A stretch of 64,000 nt of DNA from Ifrita kowaldi (lineage: Eukaryota > Chordata > Aves > Passeriformes > Cinclosomatidae): the NCBI GenBank assembly GCA_013398055.1, contig VZRS01001749.1, positions 1 through 64,000 on the forward strand. The letters are read 5' to 3'. This document shows, one piece after another, positions 48,804 to 58,498 of this stretch (position 1 is its first letter; each line of letters starts with the position of its first letter). Position numbers and translations under genes: made by a program. The notes beneath the pieces were generated by a model. It was not told the DNA's origin, ran no database searches, and saw only the letters and a program-made list of their open reading frames with translations.

Positions 48804-49271
48804 GTGAGGGGGTATGGGCCGATAGCTCAGTCAATATTTGGTCCCAAGCTTCCTAAATAATTTCAGTTGAGACTGGAGGTCATTTCACCTCTCCGTGCAT
48901 CCATTTATTTTCCTTGCCTGTTTCCTAAAGAGTGTTTTCCATTGTGGGCTTGTGTTGTGCTTTTGGCTGAATATATATGTGTGAGGGGGGAAGGGAAATG
49001 CCAAATCCTCCGAGTGCTCTTGCTTAAAGCCCTTATGTTTGTGCTTATACCTCCTTTGAACGTATACCTTGTCACTTGGGCTATGCTTCCAAATCTGGAT
49101 TTCTCTTGGAGGGATGTTCTGACCCACCTACTTTGCACTGCTGATATATTTAGCAAAGTTTTGCCGTAATAGTCCTCCGGTGCTGTCCCAAAGCTGTCAC
49201 CTGCTCTGCTGCCTCCCTCCTTCCCAGGCCCCTTCCATGCGTCAAAAGCCACCTGCCAGAGTTCTGCGTAG

Positions 49272-49533
49272 GACAAGGGGAATGGCTTTAAACTGAGAGT
49301 AGGTTTAGATTCAATAGTGGGGAGAAATTCTTCCCTGTAAGGGTGGTGAGGCCCTGGCACAGGTTTCCCAGAGAAGCTGTGGCTGCCCCTGGATCCCTGG
49401 AAGTGTCCAAGGCCAGGTTGAACAGGGCTTGGAGCAGCCTGGACTAGTGGAAGGTGTCCCTGCCCATGGCAGGGGGTGGAACAGGATGAGCTTTAAGTTC
49501 CCTTCCATCCCAAACCATCCTGGGATTCCATGA
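49272..49533 (+). repeat. CR1 LINE 3' end
   Basis: It starts GACAAGGGGAATGGCTTTAA and contains CTGTAAGGGTGGTGAGGCCC, AGCAGCCTGGACTAGTGGAA and GATGAGCTTTAAGTTCCCTT. It ends CCTGGGATTCCATGA. Confidence 0.95.
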
Positions 49534-49574
49534 CTCCTTGTCCCCAAGCCTGGCTCATGCAAAGCAAAGGTGCT

Positions 49575-49950
49575 GCTCAGCCTGATTAGATCGAGAGTGG
49601 CACAGGAGGGTCCCAGCTGGATCTACAGCTCCTTGACAGGAGAGTACAGCCAGGTGGGGATTGGCCTCTTCTCACAGGTAAAAACAGACAGGACAAGAGG
49701 AAATGGCTTCAAATTGCACCAGGGAAGGTTTAGATTGGATATTAGGAACATTTCCTTAAACAAAAGGGCAGTTGGGCATTGGAAGGGGCTGCTCAGGGAG
49801 GTTTGGAGTCCCTGTCCCTGGAGGTGTCCTAGGAATGCCTGGATGTGGCACTCAGTGCTCTGGGCTGGGTGACAAGGTGGGGATCGGTCACAGGTGGAAC
49901 TCGATGGTCTTGGAGGTCTTTTCCAACCTCAGTGGTTCTGGAATTCTGGG
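49575..49950 (+). repeat. CR1 LINE 3' end of a different subfamily, directly behind the previous one
   Basis: It starts CTCAGCCTGATTAGATCGAG and contains GAAATGGCTTCAAATTGCAC, GGATGTGGCACTCAGTGCTC and CTTGGAGGTCTTTTCCAACC, ending GTTCTGGAATTCTGGGAT. Only about 40 bases separate it from the preceding copy, in the same orientation, yet its 3' end is of the GGCACTCA type rather than the AGCTTTAAGG type. Confidence 0.95.
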
Positions 49951-50742
49951 ATCCCAGTGCCAGAGCAGACCATCTGGGGGTGGAATATGTGTTAAGACCA
50001 CAGGGAATAGTCTGTTCTTTGGCCTGGACCCAGCTTAGAGCACAAGCATCACTAGAACCCTGCTTGGGTCTGTGTGTGCCCTGTATCTCCCGGTTATTGA
50101 AGTTGGAGTTATGGAGATACTTAACTTAAAATTACAGAAGATGCTCAGTGTAATAGATTGGCTTTTCTTTAAAAAGCCAGGTTCTGCCTCCCTCCTCCAA
50201 TCTTCCTGTTAGATGTCATCCAAGATGGATTCCAAGTGCAAAAAAAAAAAAACAAAAAAAGGGAAAAGAAATAAAGCAAGTGAACCTGCAGCAAGTGAAT
50301 CATTCCTACTAAATTTAAACCACTTAGTATGGGGAGGGAAAAAAAAAAGAGAACTCGGATTACAGGTTTAGCAAGCATGAGCACATACTTCACCGTGTAT
50401 TGCTGGATTTGTAATTGCCAAACTACTGATTTCTTGGAACTCTGCTGTTAGCATTGTTAAGCAGTGTTCCAGACAGTCACTCCTATAAATCCTGTTAATA
50501 TGTTAAGCAGGAGAAGGCCTTTGAAAGAATAATATTTAGCTGGCGAGTGATCTCCATTTGGGTGTGTGGTCTGGGCTAAGATAGGGGAAGTGACTGTGCT
50601 TGCTCTTGGAATGTTCTGCTGGAGCACCCGGTTGATGTTTGTTTGAATGTTACTTGGTTTCTAGTAGGTGCTGAGGAATATTTTATTTATTTGTTGGGAT
50701 AAAAGTGTTAAACAGGGTGTATGGTGGGTCTTAAAAGAAAAC

Positions 50743-51040
50743 AGGAGAGGGACTGTGGACAAGGGATGGAGGGACAGGAATGGGGGAATGGCTTCCCGCT
50801 GCCAGAGGGCAGGGTTGGATGGGATATTGGGAAGGAATTCTTGGCTGTCAGGGTGGAGAGGCCCTGGCACAGGGTGCCCAGAGAAGCTGTGGCTGCCCCT
50901 GGATCCCTGGAAGTGTCCAAGGCCAGGTTGGATGGGGCTTGGAACAACCTGGGCTAGTGGGAGGTGTCCCTGCCCATGGCAGGTGGCACTGGATGAGCTT
51001 TAAGGTCTCTTCCAGAACAAACAATCCTGTGATTCCATGA
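50743..51040 (+). repeat. CR1 LINE 3' end (copy B of the flank-sharing pair)
   Basis: It starts AGGAGAGGGACTGTGGACAA and contains GGGATATTGGGAAGGAATTC, GGCCCTGGCACAGGGTGCCC and GATGAGCTTTAAGGTCTCTT. It ends TCCTGTGATTCCATGATT. It extends further 5' than copy A. Confidence 0.95.
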
Positions 51041-51050
51041 TTTTCTAACT

Positions 51051-51188
51051 CTTGACTTTGGAATTAGTATTTTGTCTCATGTGTTTTTGAGATACTCGGT
51101 GCTCAGGGTATCAGCAGCTCCCCACCTGCAGTTCAGCAGGTTGGGTGTCACACGTGCAGTGAGTTGCTGAGTCTCAGCCCAGTCACAG
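51051..51188 (+). repeat. Non-CR1 flank, duplicate B
   Basis: It begins CTTGACTTTGGAATTAGTAT and ends GAGTTGCTGAGTCTCAGCCC followed by A and GTCACAG, matching 48687-48803 with indels in the middle. Both copies start about 10-15 bases after a CR1 tail of the same subfamily. Confidence 0.85.
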
Positions 51189-54100
51189 ATCACTGAGTTG
51201 CACCCCCCTGCCCCGGGCAGGGATAAGTCATCTCCATCTGTTCTGCTCGAGTCACTGGGTAGAAACAAGATGAAGACTCTGGTACAGAGTCACCAGAGTA
51301 CAGCTTTACCTTGGACTAAAAGCTCATCCTCTCCCTTGCCTCTGCTGCTCCGTGTTCCTCTGCAGGGGTGGGAGAGCCCCCCAGGCTTTCTGGCAAAGCT
51401 GTGAGAAAGGAAACTTTGATCGGCCTCTTTGCTTGCCATGGATAATTCCCTTAGAGGGGAAGCTGATCAAAGTCCAGGTCAGTCGGGAGGAAGAAGAGGG
51501 GAAGCAGAAAAGGACGGTGGAGCCACGGATCGATATTTTGAGCACAACAGGTTGACAAGGGCACGGGGTGGAGCGGAGCAAGGGGACGCGTTTGATCTGT
51601 GCTGCTGTGGTGGGGACGCGTCTGCCACATCCCAGCCCTGTTCCAGCATCCCTGGCAGACTCAGGATGCTCTGATAACTCCTTGTGTTCTGAAGTGAACA
51701 ACAGATGGGTGCCCTGTGACCTCCAGCAGTTGTGAGCAGAGGGCAGACCCTGGTGACACCACGCTGCTCTCAGCCTCCTTTTATGGTACAATTTTTATGT
51801 AGACTTTTTTGGGAGATGAAAAAGGGCTGCATTCGTATTTTATTACGAGTAACTGAGAGCTTGCAGCACTTTTCAGAACAGCATTTTATATTTTGTAAAG
51901 TTCCTACCAAGTTTATTGTTTGTACAGCATTTTATCACGTTCCTGTTTGGGAAAAAGGAATGATGATCTTAAATCCGAAACCTATTTTAAAACAGATAAT
52001 ACTTAAATTTTATGCAGTGAATTTGCTATTGTCAAGTGATACCACTTTCCTTTTAATACTTTTTTTTGTGCCATACAGCAGTGCAAAAATAAAGGATTGT
52101 GAGGCACGACTTGTTTTTCTTGCTTGTTCCTGGTACAAACGATGGCAGATACAGTTCTGGTTTCTTCTTTTGGGTCAGCAACTGGGTGCAAGTTCTTCAA
52201 CTCAATTCACCTGAATGTGCATCTTGTACTGAGCGTCTTCATACTGTCATAGGATCGTGTAGTTGCAGTTCTCTGTGCCTGCCAAGGGTTTTACATCCAT
52301 GCAGATGCAAATTCCAAGCATGATGGACCACTCCATCAAAAAATGCAGCTTTTGGAAGTGTTCCCTGATTTGGCACAGGAAAAGTTAAAATCAAGTTGAA
52401 TAAAAAGAAAATCAAGTTTGATTCAATCAACACATTTCAAAGCCCTTGTCTCGCAATTAATCTCCCTCTGTCAAGTGACCCGATGCCAAGTGCAGTTTCT
52501 GGAATTCCACTGAAGAGGGTTTGGGGCATCTACTGAGGTGTTCCCTGGAGAGTCATGGTTGAAGGAAGGTCCCTTCCTGTCCAGCTGAATGAACACTCTG
52601 GTTTCTTGGAGCTGTTGTATGTTTTGCAGTGTCCCTTGTTGACCCTGCCTTTTCCCAGCCATGACCTCCACAGAATCCATGAGTTCCTCTTCCTGGTGGG
52701 CTCCTGAATCCTCTGTGGGACAAGCAGTCCGCAGTGGAGGTGGATTCACGGCGTGCAGATGTTGTGCTTGGCAATAGAGCACCTCATTTCCCTTGGCATG
52801 TCCAGAGCTCCTGTGTCCCTGTATCCCTCAGAGAAAACTCTCAAGGTAATTGGTGTTAATTGGGATGGTTTTTGAACGAGCCTCTCATTTATTGTATGTT
52901 TGGCCCAGGCTTGCACTCAAAGACTTGGCAGTCTTCCATCCATCAGTTTTGTCGGGATGAAGGTGTGTTCCTTAGGGTATACCTGGAGTTCAGGGTGCAA
53001 TCCCTGCTGGTGTCATGTAGGGCTTTAAATCTCAGTTCCACTCCAGGGTCTGTCTTGTCTCTTGGAGCTCTGTAGGATTCAAGTGGCTCCTAACTTGCTC
53101 TTCCCTCCCCCATTTCAGTGCTCCAGCTGATCAGAGTGGGCTGAAATCCTGTTTGATCCCTAAGGAAATGGGGTTGTAGCAGCCATTGGCTGTCCCTACA
53201 AGTCAGGAGTTTGTGCCTCGCTGTCATTCTTCTACTGGTGACATTCATGTGTAGTTTTATCTGGAAAAGCCAATTCAAGTCTGGTTTTTGATTCCAGGTG
53301 GATTTTTAGCCATGGTTGGAAGGGACAGCAAGCAGCAATCCAGGAGACAGAGCAGTGTAGGTGCTTGGGATGTTAAGGCTGGAAGCTCATTGGTAAGAAA
53401 TAACCAAAATACAACCCGTGTGCTCTGCTCAAATGTGTCTGCAGGGGTGGCTTGGTGACAGCATTTCATTTCCAGCTGCATTAAGGACAAAGCAACACTA
53501 AATTACATCCTTTTACTGGGACTGCATTGCCTTTGATGGATCTCTGGGACTTCTGGAGTAACTCAGGGTCCTTTCCAGTGAAATACAGATGGTCATTTCT
53601 GCCTTTCTGGAAGCCTTGGAGTTTGGGAAACTTCATGATTTTGTGACCTCAATTTTTCTGTAGTGGGATCTGTTGCCAGTCCACTTCAAAATGGAGCCTG
53701 GCCTCTGCCTTGTGCTCTAGGAAACTCTGGTGAATTTGGGCAAGGAGGTTTCTTTTGCGTGGGATTTGGGAGGGAAAAGAAGGGAGAAATAGCTTTGACT
53801 GTGATTCTTGGCTAAATGTCCTGTGCAAATGTGCTGTAGGGCACATTGTAGGAGAAATTATTTATTTGATTTTTTCCATTTACCTGTAAAAAATGATAAG
53901 CTGTGGCTTTATCATAAGATTGAGGTGTTTGTTTTCTAAAGGGGAGAAGCTTCTGTCGATGTTTTCCCCTCAGAGTTCAGGGAAAAAACAGGATCCCATA
54001 AAAAAACTGTAAACTTGTTAACTTGACAAGGAGCTGCTGCATTCCCTCACCATAATCCCAAAATATGGCCTGCTCCAGGGCTGTGCTGTGAAAGGTTTGG

Positions 54101-54896
54101 TAAACAACACAGTCACAGGAAGAAGGAAAACAGCATTGGCTGGAGGTGACTTCTGAGCTTTTTTTCCCAAGAACTTTTTGTGTTCATAAAAAGTGTGATC
54201 TCTTGCTGCTTTCCACTCACTGGTGCAGGTTGCTCAGAGGAATTGAAGTCTTAAATTTTGAAGATACTCTGGACATGGTCCTGAACAACTGGCTGTGGTG
54301 GCCCTGCCTGAGCAGGGAGCTTGGATAAAAGGATTTCCACGTGGAACTGGATGCTGCACGTCACCAAGCTGTGGGGTGTGCTCAGGAGGTGGCAGTGCCC
54401 GGAGAAGGTTCCTAGCCTTGCTTCCCAGGGCACAAATAAAACACATCCTCAAGTCATATGGCAGAGCTTTTTTTAATTTTTTTTTCCTAATATGCCTATT
54501 TTGGGAAAATGGGCTAGAGAGTCCTAGATTAGCTCCAGTATTTTGGACACTAGTCCTACTTTTGTGCGTGTACCCAGATGAATTTAAGTTTTGATACAAA
54601 CGCTGTACCTGGAGTTTTAAAAGCCCTGGGTAAATAAGAGCCTGTCTGAACATCTCTCAGGAATAAAGGACTCGGAGCTGGCAAAGGAAGGCTGCTGTCT
54701 GGAATGTGAAGCCAGACACGTTCAAAGTAGAAATGAGGTACAAATTCGTAATGGAGAGGGTGATTAATCACCAGAATGAACTGGAGTGGATGGATCCTTG
54801 GTCTCTTGCTGGTTTTGAGGCAAGATGTCCTGGGACAGAAGTTAAACCAAGTAACAGCTTTACTTCACATTGGCCTCAGTGTGGGGAAGTCAATTG
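51189..54896. other. Single-copy, probable intron
   Basis: The 160-codon plus frame at 51732-52214 lies in T-rich unique sequence, starts with no recognised domain, and has AAAATAAAG inside. One or a few such frames are expected by chance here. The stretch 51.8-52.2 kb could be conserved noncoding sequence, which one genome cannot show. No other feature was recognised. Confidence 0.35.
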
Positions 54897-55130
54897 AATC
54901 CAGGATCGTTTAGGTTGGAAAAGACCTCCAGAATCATCCAGTTGGAATGAGTCCCACCTTCAGCAGATCACCACCTCGTCACCCAGACCAGAGCATCAAG
55001 TGACATATCCAGCTGTGCCTTGGACACCTCCAGGGGTGGGGCCTCCATGACCCCCCTGGGCAGCCCATTCACAATGTTTAACAGCCCTTTCCCTGAAGAA
55101 ATTCCTCCTGATGTCCAACCTGAACCTCCC
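54897..55130 (-). repeat. CR1 LINE 3' end, tail eroded
   Basis: On the + strand TTTAGGTTGGAAAAGACCTC, CACCTCGTCACCCAGACCAG, GGACACCTCCAGGGGTGGGG and 'GAAGAAATTCCTCCTGATGT' followed by CCAACCTGAACCTCC are the reverse complement of the GGCACTCA-type CR1 3' end. The octamer tail has become TCCAGGATCG. Confidence 0.94.
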
Positions 55131-57790
55131 CTGATGTGTTTATGGACATGTGTACACACACGTGCACCGAGTCCACCAAGAAAACCTGACAATTCCTACA
55201 GACCTTAAGCTGTTCATTGAGTAAAAGACATAAATTTTGAAATTTTTGCTGTTTCTAGGAGAGTATTTGTTTGTAATTATGCATGGAGTTGGGAATCTGC
55301 CTTTACTGCGAGTTCAGCAGTGGTAGAACTTCGTTCTTAGGGCTGAATTTCTTCACCAGGCTGGACCTTGGTGGTTCTGCATTTCAGGAGTGCTGTGTGT
55401 GACAGTTGTAGTGGTGGGGCCTCTGCTGTGTTCAGCCACTGATACTGCCCTGGGTGGCTTTAAGCCAAGAATTCAGCCCCTCTGTTCATGTTTTACTTAT
55501 GTCAAAATGGTGATGTTTGTCTTCCCCAAGGACAAAAGCTTTTAGTTTGTTATTTGTAAAGCCCATTTTAAGAACTCACCAAGGAAGGTATTAGTGAAAT
55601 ACAAAGCGATGGCTTTTTTTTTTATACTATGTGAGTCACTCAGAAATTAAAAGAGAAAATGAGTTTCCCTTCCAAATAAGTGGTATCAGCCTCATCTTTA
55701 CCAAGTGACTTTCTCCTTGCTTCTGCAGGGTGTTGTGGATCAGGGTGAACTCTACTTCAAAACATTTAATTGCACACAGTGAGAAATGAAGAAAACTGAA
55801 GTGGATCCCAAGAATGTATTAAAAATCAGAACTAAAATGAGAATGATTTCATGTCAAGTGAGACAAATGCAGAGTTGATACTCCAGTGCTTCACACTTCC
55901 ACTTGTCCTTGGCACCGAGAAAATGAGATTTTTAATATCTGAAAAACAGATTGCCATGAAGACTCATCCATTGTAAATTTAAGCTGCCTTTATAGCAACT
56001 TAAGCTGGGGACAAGATTGTTCATTACATCTGATTCTACAACTGCAGCCATGATTTCCATATTAATAGTGGCTTCTTTTTTTATTGTCTGTACCAGAAAT
56101 AGGAAGGGGAGCTGGTTGTGTTTTCCCTGGGTTAGCAGATGATTTATTTAATGAATAATGCGAAAAGGGCAAAGGTTTGTGAGTTCTTACTCCCATATCA
56201 CCACAGAGAGTGGTGACACCTGCCTTGGCTGCTGTGCTCAGACTGCTTTGGTGTTTTGGTTCGTGCTGAGAGGAGACTGAGGGAAAGAGGGATATTGAGT
56301 CATGATTCAGAGTCAGGATTTGTTGCTGATGGAATTTATGTTGGTCAGGACTGAATTTTTTTGACTCAGATTTTAGGTGAAGGGTTTGCTTGTTCCCTGC
56401 CTGATGTGCCGTTAAGTGACAAAAGCATTGAAGCAACTTCTCACATGTGTCTGGGGGTGGGGAAGGTATTTCTGTGCCACTGAACTTTAGACCAACGTGG
56501 AGTCAAAGACTGTTTGTGCCCCTTTTCAATAGCGGCCGCTCGGGGCTGCCAGCGGCCAGAGGAAGCACCAGCTTCCTCTCCTTTCTCTACAACTGCATTT
56601 CCTTTCACCAGTCCTGCTCCCAAGGCAGACCTGAGCATTCCCTGTCCTTCCTTACTCAGGCTGGGACAGTTCGTGGTTGCATTCTGAGTGTGATAAATCT
56701 GCCTGACACTTTAACGTAGCAGAAATGGAGAATTATCCTTATTTTCTCATGAATTTGCTGCTGTTTATTTCTGCTGAAATCCCGTCGTCGTCTGTCTGCA
56801 CTCACAGATCTGGAGTCTCTTGGAAAAGCTCATCTTCCTCCTCTAATCACATCCCAAATTTGGTCTAGATCCTAATGGCTCTTCACTTAAAACATCCGTG
56901 GTCCATACCAGTTTTTTCCTCTTCCATTGCTATCACTAATATCATCCTCCTGCCTTTGTCATCTCAAAACCTGAGTTACTGCAGCCTTTTCTTTGCTTCT
57001 CTTATCTCATCTCCTCGTGTTCTACTTTTAATCCTGCATTTCATGATGATGGAAAGTGATTTTTTTCTTTCCTTTACTGGATTTTCTTCTTTGCTACATC
57101 CACACTCCTCACACTGGAAGCAGATCTTTCTCTGAGGAATCCAGTTCTCTATCATTAGCCCCTCTGACCTTCAGAAAGTTTGTATATATTTAAGTCTAAT
57201 TTGTTCCTCTTTGGAAAACAAAACAGCTCTCTGTATTAAAATTTGGCAAGAAGTCAGCAGCATGATCTCATATTTTTTGTGACTGCCTCGGGGAATATGT
57301 TTAAAATGCAGTTAAAGAGATTGGACAGAGGAGGGGTTTGGTGGGGGAGTCTCTCTAAAAGGTTTGGGGTGGCCAACAGGGAGGGACCTGGGTCTTTGGC
57401 TCTTCCTTCCATCAGTGGTTTGGTGTCACTGATTCTCTCCCAGCCCACAGAATGTGACCTGTGAGGGTCTGCTGGGATCACTCGTCTTGATGACCTCTTC
57501 CTGGAGAGAAAGAGGCAGCTCAGGACCTCAGTGTGGGCCAAATGAGGTGTTCTGGAAGAGCAGCAGCCAGCACTCAGCACCTCCCCTCCCTGGAAACACC
57601 CAGAGCTTTCCCTGGCCACAGCTGGGTGGGAGAAGGCTCTTGTGGACAGGCTTAAACCTCCCAGGAAAGCAGGTGGCCAAAAGCTGAGTGCTGCCACTTC
57701 TGGGAAAGTTCATTCAGCCCAGCCTTTGGTCCTGAAAGTTCATGAGTTTTTTCATAGAGGAAAAAAGGAAAAAAAAGCCACATAAAGATG
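55131..57790. other. Single-copy, probable intron, with a pyrimidine-rich block
   Basis: The block 56.88-57.16 kb is rich in CTTC and CTCC words on the + strand and is loosely reminiscent of 3' regions of ancient L2/L3 LINEs (GAGTTACTGCAGCC followed by TTCTTTGC). The resemblance is too weak to call a repeat. CGGCCGCTCGGGGC near 56.53 kb is a small CpG patch that includes a NotI site. Confidence 0.3.
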
Positions 57791-57896
57791 GTATCACCAT
57801 CCCTGGAGGGGTTTAAGAGCTGTGTGGATGTGGCACTTGGGGACATGGGCCAGTGGTGGCCTTGGCAGTGCTGGGGTAACAGTTTGACTCGATAGT
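57791..57896 (+). repeat. Older CR1, 5' portion, interrupted by a younger CR1
   Basis: It contains CACCATCCCTGGAGGGGTTT, AGAGCTGTGTGGATGTGGCA and GCCTTGGCAGTGCTGGGGTA, and stops in AGTTTGACTCGATAGTC, a few bases before the normal 3' end. The missing end reappears at 58458-58498. Confidence 0.9.
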
Positions 57897-58457
57897 CTCG
57901 ATGGAGGTGATTTTCCTCCTGTATTCTCCTTTGTGAGACCTCACATGGAGTTCTGTGTCCAGCTCTGGGGTCCTCAGCACAGGGAGGACATGGAGCTGCT
58001 GGGGTGAGTCCAGAGGAGGCCACGGAGCTGCTCCAAGAGCTGGAGCCCCTCTGCTCTGGAGCCAGGCTGGGAGAGCTGGGGGTGTTCACCTGGAGAAGAG
58101 AAGGATCCAGGGAGACCTCAGAGCCCCTTCCAGGACTTAAGGGCCTCCAGGAGAGCTGGAGAGGGACTGGGGGCAAGGACTGGAGGGACAGGACACAGGG
58201 AATGGCTTCCCCCTGCCAGAGGGCAGGGATGGATGGGATATTGGGAAGGAATTCTTGGCTGTGAGGGTGGGGAGGCCCTGGCACAGGTTTTCCAGAGAAG
58301 CTGTGGCTATCCCTGGATCCCTGGAAGTGTCCAAGGCCAGGTTGGATGGGGCTTGGAGCAGCCTGGGATAGTGGAAGGAGTCCCTGCCCATGGCAGGGGG
58401 TGAAACTGAATGAGCTTTAAGGTCCTTTCCAAAACAAACCATTCTGGGATTCTGTGA
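57897..58457 (+). repeat. Younger CR1 inserted into older CR1
   Basis: It starts around GATGGAGGTGATTTTCCTCC in the second reading frame and continues through GAGTTCTGTGTCCAGCTCTG, GGAGCCAGGCTGGGAGAGCT, GGGATATTGGGAAGGAATTC and GATGAGCTTTAAGGTCCTTT. It ends CTGGGATTCTGTGAT. At about 560 bp it is the longest CR1 copy in the window. The 210-codon minus frame across it is repeat-derived. Confidence 0.95.
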
Positions 58458-58498
58458 TCTTAGAGAGCTTTTCCAGCCTAATCAGCTCTGGGATTCTC
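58458..58498 (+). repeat. Older CR1, displaced 3' terminus
   Basis: The text CTTAGAGAGCTTTTCCAGCC followed by AATCAGCTCTGGGATTCT is a second CR1 3' terminus directly behind the first. It supplies the end missing from the copy at 57791-57896. Confidence 0.82.

Noticed and set aside
48822..48860. tRNA box-A-like text CGATAGCTCAGTC
   Set aside because: No box B, acceptor stem or cloverleaf follows, so it is a chance match.
51732..52214. 160-codon plus frame in unique sequence
   Set aside because: A rough estimate from the random stop frequency allows one to a few frames of this length in 64 kb on six frames. No domain, splice context or compositional sign of coding was seen.
55736..55788. Acceptor at TTGCTTCTGCAG followed by a 17-codon open stretch
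   Set aside because: It ends at a stop without a recognised terminal-exon context, and its phase does not fit the other candidate exons.
56880..57160. Pyrimidine-rich block resembling the 3' region of an ancient LINE
   Set aside because: Only a loose resemblance in base composition and a few words; no ordered motif could be traced.
57652..58284. 210-codon minus frame
   Set aside because: It is largely antisense of the CR1 copy inserted at 57.90-58.46 kb.
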